Positions 1 through 5,422 of a stretch of 5,422 bases of DNA are shown here, piece after piece. The notes beneath the pieces are model-generated. The model was given only the letters and a program-made list of their open reading frames with translations, did not search any database and was not told the DNA's origin. Source of the stretch: Bacteroidales bacterium (GTDB lineage: Bacteria > Bacteroidota > Bacteroidia > Bacteroidales > DTU049); contig JAHDSP010000371.1 of the NCBI GenBank assembly GCA_018432645.1, positions 1 to 5,422 of the forward strand, written 5' to 3'. The position numbers were made by a program, and so were the translations under genes. Numbering within the stretch: the first letter of the stretch is position 1; every line of letters starts with the position of its first letter.

Positions 1-779
1 ATGAATATTTTCAACTTAATCATGAGTTCACTATCATTATCTACAATTATTTCTTGTGAGTTGTGTAGTGGCAAAGACTTTATATATTTACCTTGTTTGG
101 GAGTAAATGATAATATTACTTCTTCAGGTGCCAAATCATCTTGCCTCACTATGCCATAGCAATATTTAAAATATTCATTTGCATCAAAATCTGTTGGCTC
201 TGGAAAAGTTTCGTTTGTTATTTTAAGAAAAGATAGTCTATCAAGAGCAAAAGTTTTAATCCTTTTGTCGGCTATATCTCTGGCAACCAAATACCAGCGG
301 TTTTTGAATTCCTTCAAAATATATGGTTCTACATTGCGAAGTGTGGCTTCATTTTCATAAAATTTTTGATAATTAAAAGTAATCAGTTTATGTCCTTCAA
401 TGGCATCTTTTAAATCTAATAAATATTCTGTGCCAAGAGGTGTATGCATGTCTAAATGGACATATTTAGAAATATTTTCGCTAAATCTGAATGCATTTAT
501 AATGTCAAAGTATTCTAATAATCTCTGATTCTCATCGGTAGTGTCGTCTATATCTATATAGTATTTTTTAGTACTTTTATCAAAATTAATGATAATGCCA
601 TATAGCGACAGAATATCTTGTTTATCTCTCTGAAAAGTCCTTTGAGAAATTGTAAGGTTATAGTCAAGGTCTTCAGATTTTGTTTTAAGGTAATCTATGA
701 TTTCATCAAATGTGGCAGGGCCACGTCTCAGTCTATTTATAATAAAATTGTATCGCAAAAGGGTTTCTCGGGTAGACAT
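1..779 (-). CDS. WYL-domain helix-turn-helix transcriptional regulator (C-terminus cut by the window edge)
   Basis: The reading frame from the ATG at 779 runs open to base 3, giving 259 residues with no stop, so the C-terminal end lies outside the window. Residues about 5-75 look like a winged helix: a recognition-helix segment TISQRTFQRD (43-52), then LYGIIINFD and KKYYI strands. Residues about 128-185 form the WYL core: KLITFNYQKF, VEPYILKEFKNRWYLVARD with the name-giving W162-Y163-L164, and IKTFALDRL (174-182). These proteins are usually about 330 residues, so perhaps 70-80 are missing. Family knowledge: WYL domains bind ligands, often nucleic acids or nucleotides, and control DNA binding by the HTH part; several regulate phage-defence loci. 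It follows the DUF262 pair on the same strand after 181 bases, with its own possible promoter. GC (about 31%) is higher than in that pair. The family call is firm; the regulon is unknown. There is no Shine-Dalgarno sequence. The frame stays open upstream to 900, but 779 is the only ATG that suits the domain. Confidence 0.9.
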   Translation of the reverse strand, partial: MSTRETLLRYNFIINRLRRGPATFDEIIDYLKTKSEDLDYNLTISQRTFQRDKQDILSLYGIIINFDKSTKKYYIDIDDTTDENQRLLEYFDIINAFRFSENISKYVHLDMHTPLGTEYLLDLKDAIEGHKLITFNYQKFYENEATLRNVEPYILKEFKNRWYLVARDIADKRIKTFALDRLSFLKITNETFPEPTDFDANEYFKYCYGIVRQDDLAPEEVILSFTPKQGKYIKSLPLHNSQEIIVDNDSELMIKLKIF

Positions 780-803
780 GATATGCGGAGTCGTAATATT
801 TTG

Positions 804-832
804 TAAATTTATAAAATAATTTTTATTGCAAA
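804..832 (-). promoter_or_regulatory. Candidate Bacteroidota-type promoter of the WYL regulator
   Basis: On the minus strand TTTG (829-832) is followed after 17 bases by TAAATTTA (804-811), which differs from the Bacteroides -7 consensus TAnnTTTG only in the last base. The -7-like element ends 24 bases before the ATG at 779, which would give a short leader. If real, the regulator can be transcribed apart from the DUF262 operon. In DNA this AT-rich a chance match is quite possible. Confidence 0.35.
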
Positions 833-867
833 ACACTATTAATTTTTGGAGTTTAATATCTATTTGG

Positions 868-899
868 ACAATTTCTCTAATATTTTGCTTAAAAATTGT
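868..899. repeat. Imperfectly spaced inverted repeat ACAATTT...AAATTGT upstream of the WYL gene
   Basis: ACAATTT at 868-874 is mirrored by AAATTGT at 893-899 with 18 bases between. The arms are only 7 bases long and AT-rich, so chance is a real alternative. The left arm overlaps GACAATT (867-873), and the same heptamer recurs at 931-937 across the edge of the stronger inverted repeat. This suggests, weakly, a repeated binding motif in the leader of the regulator. Confidence 0.2.
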
Positions 900-925
900 T
901 TAAATGTATGCTTCTTTATCTTTTT

Positions 926-951
926 TAACTGACAATTAAAACAGTCAGTTA
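926..951. promoter_or_regulatory. Inverted repeat TAACTGAC-N10-GTCAGTTA between the DUF262 operon and the WYL gene
   Basis: Perfect 8-base arms lie at 926-933 and 944-951 around a 10-base spacer (AATTAAAACA), ending 9 bases beyond the stop of the 812-residue gene. It could be a hairpin at the 3' end of the operon transcript or a dyad operator for the WYL regulator. It is not a classical intrinsic terminator for the operon: on the minus strand the second arm is followed by a run of A, not T, and the stem is not GC-rich. A T-rich stretch follows the stem only on the plus strand, where I see no gene to terminate. The repeat itself is certain; its role is open. Confidence 0.5.
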
Positions 952-960
952 CGTTTTATT

Positions 961-3399
961 TTAAGAGTTTTGACCATAATTTTTAATTAAATATTCTTCC
1001 AGTTCATCTATACTTTTCACATCGTTTATAATCTGAGTTTTATCATTTTCTATTTTAAATAATTTATCATATCTAGTCCATTGAAATTTTTCATTTGGTT
1101 TATTATATAAACTAAAATATATATCCCAACATTTATAATAGTAGCGATCAATTATTACATTTTCATAATTCTGAATAGTAAAATATTTTGTTACAACTTT
1201 TCGTTCATTATCTACTTGTACTATTTTTTCTCTTTCTAATTTATCAAAAACTTCATTTCGTTTATCACCTAACACAAAAATCTTTAATTGAGATTTTGTA
1301 TTATATGGGAAAAGTGAGTATTTATTATAGTTAAAATGTAAATAACTATTCGGAGCTATGGATTTAGTTATTGTACTTTTGCATAGATCGTTTTGAAAGT
1401 TTTTTAATCTTTCATTATCCTCAATTTGAGATTCAAAAGAATAAAAATCTATATTCAAAACATCTTCAATATCAAAAAAAACATTTATTATTTCAGATAA
1501 ATTTGCATTTGTTAATATTTTTTTCCATGTATCTGCTGAATTATCATATATAATTTCTTGAAAATGTTCTTTCTTTTCAAATTTACTAATTAAAGCACGT
1601 AATAAAATAGACTCATTTTTGTAGTCTTCCATAACTCCATTGTCTACTCTTGAACTTTTACCGTCTTGAACGACTTTTTCAAAAAAATATTTCTTAGCTT
1701 TTTCAAATCTCATATCAAACTTATTCCAATCATAAGTATCAGGATCCGTTTTAATTCTAAATAAAAAACGAATAGAGCCATGGAAAAATGCATATTTCTC
1801 GGCTTCTATGATTTTACTTTCCCATCCTGGTTCTAATATTTTGTTTGCTTTTTCCTTTTCTTCTTTTAGTTGTTCATACAAAGTACCAGTATTTTTTATA
1901 TCTAAATTTTTTAATTTATCATAAATATTATGTGAATCTTTTGATAATTTATCAATTTCACGCATTGTATTTATCATAGATTGTATATTCACAATATTTG
2001 CATTCTCTACAATATTCCATACTACACGTTTCCATTTATTAAAAGAATTTTCTTCGTATTTCCCTTCTTCAAAATATCGGCACATCGCATAGAAAACTAC
2101 TCTCTGTTGTTGATTTAATGTTGATATTGAATTATCTTCCTTATATATTGGGATAAAAGAAAATTTATATCCATTATTTTCAGCCCAAGATGGTAAAAAT
2201 TGATTATTGATGTCATCTTTATTTTCATCTTTGAATGCATCAATTAAATTATCCAAAAATGTTTCAAAATTTTTGATAAAATCTGTATAGCCAAATGTTT
2301 TTATTATATTTTTATATGAATCAAAACTAGTAAACTGCACATTAGAATCATTGCCATTTTCCCCATATAAATATTTGAATGATATATTATTTTTTAATTC
2401 ATTATTTTCTAATTTATTATTTTCTAATTTATTTGCGTTAAATGAATAATCATCACTATTTGTTTTGTTTTCATTTTTATTTTTAGCAGTTAATAAGCAA
2501 TTTAGAAAATATCTATTTATAAATGCATAGTAAATTTCATCAATTCTGGAATCATTTGATCTAAATTTCCAAAAAAAGTCTGTCCATGTTGTATCAATCT
2601 TATTAGAAAAAGGTTTTACTTTATCAGATTCATTATTTTCTTTAATATAATTTTCAAATTCGGCTTTGAAGTTCTCAAAATTAGTGAGTTGCTTACCTCT
2701 GGCATTCATTTTTATATAAAGATCGTCAGACATATTTAGATTTTTAATATCAAGATAATAGAAAATTATTGGGCAAGTGGGATTTTTTAATTTAGCCCAA
2801 TATTCAGAAAAATCTTTTTTGAAAATTTCTTCTATACCATCTTTAATATTATCGCCTTTTTTATCCTTAATTGGAGTACCGCTAAGCATATTTAGCATAC
2901 TCTGAATTGTTGGATCTTGCTTCCAACCAGAGTAGAACCATGTTTGATTTTGTATAATTTCTGATATATTTTTGTTTGATTGTTCATTAGAAACTATGTC
3001 AAAATCAGCAAGTTTTTCACAAAATTCGCGAGATGAAGATCTGGTTTCGTAAGTAAATTTTTTGAAAATGGTTTTTTCTTTTTCAGTTATATTGCCTGCT
3101 TTAAATGCAATGTACCAATGTAGCAGCCACAGAGTAGTCAAACGCTGCTGCCCATCCAATGGATTTAGTTTGGCATTTTCATTATTCCCATCATTTTCTA
3201 CATTTCCATATACAAAATCTAATTTTAGTGTTTTACCTGTATCTAATGCATTTTTAAGATCTGTAAGAAATTTCTCTCGTAGTTTTTCTTTTCCTAAGCG
3301 GCCTTGAGCATAATCTCTCTGAATGATTGGGATTTCTATTTTGTGATTATTTAAAAATTCCCAGAATGTTGTTTTTGGTGTTTGGTTATCGTTACACAT
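961..3399 (-). CDS. Large DUF262-domain protein lacking an HNH domain, second gene of the operon
   Basis: This 812-residue protein begins with a clear DUF262 domain: IPIIQRDYAQGR (23-34), LDFVYG (60-65), LDGQQRLTTLWLLHW (81-95, with the D82-G83-Q84-Q85-R86 signature), YETRSSSREF (117-126), and LYIKMNARGKQLTNFENFKAEFE (in two parts, 227-237 and 238-249). DUF262 has a ParB/sulfiredoxin-like fold and, in the characterised members GmrS and SspE, is the DNA-sensing and NTP-hydrolysing part of modification-linked restriction. Residues 250-812 match no domain I can name. They include an Asn/Lys-rich low-complexity stretch (about 305-338) and a conserved-looking helical block around W526, E532 and HGSIRF (540-545). 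I find no H-x2-P plus N...K pattern of a DUF1524 HNH site. The start lies 7 bases after the stop of the GmrSD-like gene, so the two are almost surely co-transcribed. I infer a partner or alternative sensor for that protein. An independent enzyme with an unrecognised nuclease fold in the tail is also possible. Confidence 0.92.
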   Translation of the reverse strand: MCNDNQTPKTTFWEFLNNHKIEIPIIQRDYAQGRLGKEKLREKFLTDLKNALDTGKTLKLDFVYGNVENDGNNENAKLNPLDGQQRLTTLWLLHWYIAFKAGNITEKEKTIFKKFTYETRSSSREFCEKLADFDIVSNEQSNKNISEIIQNQTWFYSGWKQDPTIQSMLNMLSGTPIKDKKGDNIKDGIEEIFKKDFSEYWAKLKNPTCPIIFYYLDIKNLNMSDDLYIKMNARGKQLTNFENFKAEFENYIKENNESDKVKPFSNKIDTTWTDFFWKFRSNDSRIDEIYYAFINRYFLNCLLTAKNKNENKTNSDDYSFNANKLENNKLENNELKNNISFKYLYGENGNDSNVQFTSFDSYKNIIKTFGYTDFIKNFETFLDNLIDAFKDENKDDINNQFLPSWAENNGYKFSFIPIYKEDNSISTLNQQQRVVFYAMCRYFEEGKYEENSFNKWKRVVWNIVENANIVNIQSMINTMREIDKLSKDSHNIYDKLKNLDIKNTGTLYEQLKEEKEKANKILEPGWESKIIEAEKYAFFHGSIRFLFRIKTDPDTYDWNKFDMRFEKAKKYFFEKVVQDGKSSRVDNGVMEDYKNESILLRALISKFEKKEHFQEIIYDNSADTWKKILTNANLSEIINVFFDIEDVLNIDFYSFESQIEDNERLKNFQNDLCKSTITKSIAPNSYLHFNYNKYSLFPYNTKSQLKIFVLGDKRNEVFDKLEREKIVQVDNERKVVTKYFTIQNYENVIIDRYYYKCWDIYFSLYNKPNEKFQWTRYDKLFKIENDKTQIINDVKSIDELEEYLIKNYGQNS
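2386..2430 (-). repeat. Three tandem 15-base units inside the 812-residue DUF262 gene
   Basis: Two identical copies of ATTATTTTCTAATTT (plus strand, 2401-2415 and 2416-2430) are preceded by a copy with two changes (2386-2400). They encode residues 324-338, KLENN-KLENN-ELKNN. The unit length is a multiple of three, so gain or loss of a copy would change a linker length without shifting the frame. The repeat lies in the low-complexity segment that follows the DUF262 core. Confidence 0.85.
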
Positions 3400-3406
3400 A
3401 ATATTT

Positions 3407-5266
3407 TTAATTTAAAAATTTTGATAAAACTTCTTTAATATTTTTTTTGTAATTTTCAGCATCTATCTTGTTCCATTCACGTAGATTGTTAGGCAAAGGA
3501 GTATAATATTTCAGAAAAACATTCTTAGTGCAGGGAGGCACAAATGCTATTTCGCCATCTTCTACTTTTATTTCTATATTTTCTAACTTGTCATCAATAA
3601 TAATTTTTTTGCCTTGATCTTTACCAAGAATAAATCTACGTTTAGCTGCAAAAATAGCATTACCATATCCTCTATTAGTTGATGAATCTAACAAAGCAAA
3701 ATTCCAAATCATATTCTTTTCATCATCCTTCAGAGCATTATCATTTGAAGGCTGAATTATTTTTTTTAGATCATCAAAATTATATGATTTAGTATCATTG
3801 TTATTACTAACATCATTATTTTTAATTTGTTCCAAATAATCATTTATTGCTGTTTTTAATTTGATGCCTTCTTTTAATTCTATGTTTTCATCATCTATGC
3901 CTATATATGATGACAATAGCCATTCTTTTTGGTCATTTTTATCTTCAAGAGTATTTTCTGTGGCAGGATCTATATGCTCAATATCCCATTTTTCCTTTTT
4001 ATACAAGTGAAATGGAAATTTGTAAAAAATTGGTAACTTGTATTTATCACTTTTCTTTAAAGTTTGATTTTGATTAATGATAGTTTGAATATTATATAAT
4101 AAAAGTAACGGCTTACATTGTGTTTTAGGATTTCCGTCAGTTTCATATATCTTATCTAAGTTATTACAATTTTTAATTACTTTTTTTATTTCTTCAATTA
4201 TAAATTTATTTAAAAAACTCTCTTTGGTTTTAAATTCATTATTCCATTTTTTTTCTAATATTTTAATTAGATTATAATTATTAGCAATTAAAAAGCCAAT
4301 ATAATGATATAATTCAAGATCATTGTACCATTCTTCAAAAGTTTGAAAAACATTTTTAATAATTTTCCAACTTTTATCAATTGTTTCTTTAGATCCATTT
4401 TTAAATATTAAATAAAAATATCTAAAAGTTTTGTACTCATCTGTCCCAATTTCATTAGAAATATTCTTAGAAAAAAGATTTAATTTGCAGATCAGATCAA
4501 AAATAAAATCAATACGCGTAGGTACATTATTTTCCTTTTCATTAATAAAATACCAGAATTCATCATTTTGCAGAGTATATTCTATTGTATCCCATTCCAT
4601 AGCAATTTCTTGCTGTTTTTTTCTAATTTCATTTGCATTACCTTCAAAATTTGATTTATTTAAAAACAAAGCTTTTATCAGTTCAGAATTAGTAAGTGGT
4701 ATTTTACCGATATTTAATCTGGTGAAAACATTTATTGGATTTTCGTCATCAGACTCATACCAAATAAACTGTACATTTTTCAGGAGTGTATTCAAAAATT
4801 TATTTTTTTCTTCTTCGGTTTTAGATTTAAACCAGTTTTCTATTGTACATTTTGCCTGGTACATATAATAGTAGTCTATATATTTATCGTATTTTTCACC
4901 ATCAGACATAATTTCAGACAAAAATTTTTCGCTATCAGATCTAGTCTCGTATTTTATTTTCCAAATATTTTCTTGTTTTAAATAAGCTAGAATAATGTAA
5001 ATAGTTGTAAGGCGTTGCTGTCCATCTATTACCTCCCATTTTTCAGATGCATCATTTTCATCATTTTTTTTCTTTTTTACCACCAATGGTTGAATGCAAT
5101 AAATAGGTTTATCATTATTTACATCATTTTGTTCAATAAATTCCTGTATATCATCTAGCAGGTCTTTCACTTGTTGCACTGTCCAGCGATAACCTCGCTG
5201 ATATGATGGTACAAAGAAGTTTTCTCCTAAAATTTCGTAAATTGATTTTAAATTTAAGTTACTCAT
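3407..5266 (-). CDS. GmrSD-like DUF262-DUF1524 (HNH) protein, likely type IV modification-dependent restriction enzyme
   Basis: This 619-residue protein has the full order of a single-chain GmrSD enzyme. The N-terminal DUF262 part carries VPSYQRGYRW (19-28), IYCIQPLVV (55-63), VIDGQQRLTTIYIIL (79-93), YETRSDSEKFL (106-116) and FTRLNIGKIPLTNSELIKA (181-199). A helical middle region follows. The C-terminal DUF1524 part has WDIEHIDPATEN (427-438; H431 and P434 of the HNH site), QKEWL (446-450), and NFALLDSSTNRGYGN (522-536) with F539, K542 and R543. It ends in the family's tail CTKNVFLKYYT (579-589). In this family DUF262 senses modified DNA and hydrolyses NTP, and the HNH part cuts; GmrSD attacks glucosylated hydroxymethylcytosine DNA, while SspE responds to phosphorothioate DNA. 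Which modification this one recognises cannot be read here. It is first in the operon, directly before a second DUF262 gene, with a TAnnTTTG-type promoter candidate close upstream. All listed motifs are intact, so I see no sign of decay. No DNA methyltransferase is visible in the window. Confidence 0.94.
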   Translation of the reverse strand: MSNLNLKSIYEILGENFFVPSYQRGYRWTVQQVKDLLDDIQEFIEQNDVNNDKPIYCIQPLVVKKKKNDENDASEKWEVIDGQQRLTTIYIILAYLKQENIWKIKYETRSDSEKFLSEIMSDGEKYDKYIDYYYMYQAKCTIENWFKSKTEEEKNKFLNTLLKNVQFIWYESDDENPINVFTRLNIGKIPLTNSELIKALFLNKSNFEGNANEIRKKQQEIAMEWDTIEYTLQNDEFWYFINEKENNVPTRIDFIFDLICKLNLFSKNISNEIGTDEYKTFRYFYLIFKNGSKETIDKSWKIIKNVFQTFEEWYNDLELYHYIGFLIANNYNLIKILEKKWNNEFKTKESFLNKFIIEEIKKVIKNCNNLDKIYETDGNPKTQCKPLLLLYNIQTIINQNQTLKKSDKYKLPIFYKFPFHLYKKEKWDIEHIDPATENTLEDKNDQKEWLLSSYIGIDDENIELKEGIKLKTAINDYLEQIKNNDVSNNNDTKSYNFDDLKKIIQPSNDNALKDDEKNMIWNFALLDSSTNRGYGNAIFAAKRRFILGKDQGKKIIIDDKLENIEIKVEDGEIAFVPPCTKNVFLKYYTPLPNNLREWNKIDAENYKKNIKEVLSKFLN

Positions 5267-5284
5267 ATATTATTTATATTTTGG

Positions 5285-5317
5285 CAAATGTAAACAAAAA
5301 AAATTCTGATTTAGAAA
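5285..5317 (-). promoter_or_regulatory. Candidate Bacteroidota-type promoter of the DUF262 operon
   Basis: On the minus strand TACATTTG (5285-5292) matches the Bacteroides -7 consensus TAnnTTTG exactly and is followed by C. A TTTC at 5314-5317, one base off the -33 TTTG, lies 21 bases upstream. The -7 element ends 18 bases before the ATG at 5266, which implies a leader of only about a dozen bases; no Shine-Dalgarno sequence is present there. The spacer holds a run of eight T (5296-5303). The -7 match is good; the -33 match is weak. Confidence 0.5.
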
Positions 5318-5343
5318 TTATTTCTTTAATTAAAATCATTTTC

Positions 5344-5422
5344 TTAATCTTTATCATTATTTTTTAGATATTTTTGTTTGTTTTTTATTTGTATTTCATG
5401 ATTTTGTACTTTATTCATAAAT
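5344..5422 (-). CDS. Possible C-terminal tail of an upstream gene cut by the right edge (very tentative)
   Basis: A minus-strand frame is open from the right edge (5421) to a TAA at 5344-5346 and reads F-MNKVQNHEIQIKNKQKYL-KNNDKD. It could be the end of an upstream gene, or a 24-residue peptide starting at the ATG at 5418. The peptide is Lys/Asn-rich, as any reading of A-rich DNA would be, and no family is recognisable. If it is a real gene end, it stops 77 bases before the first DUF262 gene and could belong to the same locus. Confidence 0.2.
   Translation of the reverse strand, partial: FMNKVQNHEIQIKNKQKYLKNNDKD

Noticed and set aside
926..951. Intrinsic terminator for the DUF262 operon
   Set aside because: The 8-base stem is not GC-rich and is followed on the transcribed strand by A residues, not a T-run; kept as a dyad of unknown role instead.
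618..3307. Three shorter plus-strand open frames (618-806, 1371-1553, 3062-3307)
   Set aside because: They are antisense to the WYL gene and the 812-residue DUF262 gene, show no family features, and their compositions follow from the opposite-strand coding.
4431..4868. Plus-strand open frame of 145 codons
   Set aside because: It lies wholly antisense to the GmrSD-like gene, whose frame shows clear DUF262 motifs over the same bases; the plus-strand product is a Ser/Phe-rich reading typical of an antisense shadow, with no recognisable domain.
3441..5071. Coding homopolymers of eight (3441-3448, 3760-3767, 5064-5071) as phase-variation switches
   Set aside because: Several equal tracts are scattered through the gene, as expected from its AT content; none is long enough or specially placed to single out, and the frame is intact.
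5072..5078. Canonical -1 slippery heptamer A_AAA_AAG in frame early in the GmrSD-like gene (residues 63-65)
   Set aside because: The -1 frame meets TGA within a few codons, before the DGQQR motif, so a shift would only give a useless stub; Lys-Lys codons in A-rich DNA produce this heptamer by chance.
3407..5266. ParB-type partition protein because of the DUF262 relation to the ParB/sulfiredoxin fold
   Set aside because: No ParB helix-turn-helix or partner ParA is present, and the C-terminal EHIDP plus NFALLD...NRGYGN...KR pattern fits DUF1524 HNH of GmrSD-type enzymes.
1..5422. CRISPR array, tRNA or rRNA genes, insertion sequence
   Set aside because: No regularly spaced direct repeats, no GC-rich cloverleaf or rRNA-like stretch, and no transposase frame or terminal inverted repeats were seen on either strand.

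Overview
The window comes from an AT-rich bacterium, most likely a member of the Bacteroidota. The reasons are low GC (roughly 23% in the two large genes, about 31% in the left-hand gene, counted by hand), K/N/I/F-rich proteins, no Shine-Dalgarno sequence before any of the three starts, and promoter-like TAnnTTTG elements of the Bacteroides type. This assignment rests on composition and promoter style, so it is tentative.

All genes lie on the minus strand and are read right to left. After a very AT-rich leader (5267-5422, possibly holding the tail of an upstream gene) comes a tight two-gene operon. The first gene (3407-5266) encodes a 619-residue protein with an N-terminal DUF262 (GmrS-like, DGQQR motif) domain and a C-terminal DUF1524 (GmrD-like, HNH) domain, the layout of single-chain GmrSD-type, modification-dependent (type IV) restriction enzymes. 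Seven bases later the second gene (961-3399) encodes an 812-residue protein. It has a second, diverged DUF262 domain of the IQRDYAQGR/LDFVYG type, a long tail I cannot assign, and no visible HNH motif. After a 181-base gap with two inverted repeats and a possible promoter comes a WYL-domain winged-helix regulator (1-779), cut off by the left edge of the window.

The simplest reading is a fragment of a defence locus: two paralogous DUF262 sensor/NTPase-like proteins sharing one HNH effector, next to a WYL regulator of the class often found beside phage-defence genes. The most interesting point is the asymmetric DUF262 pair, because the second protein is co-expressed with a protein that already looks like a complete GmrSD enzyme, yet it brings a large extra region of unknown role. 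The activity and target of the system, and whether the WYL protein controls it, cannot be decided from the sequence alone.
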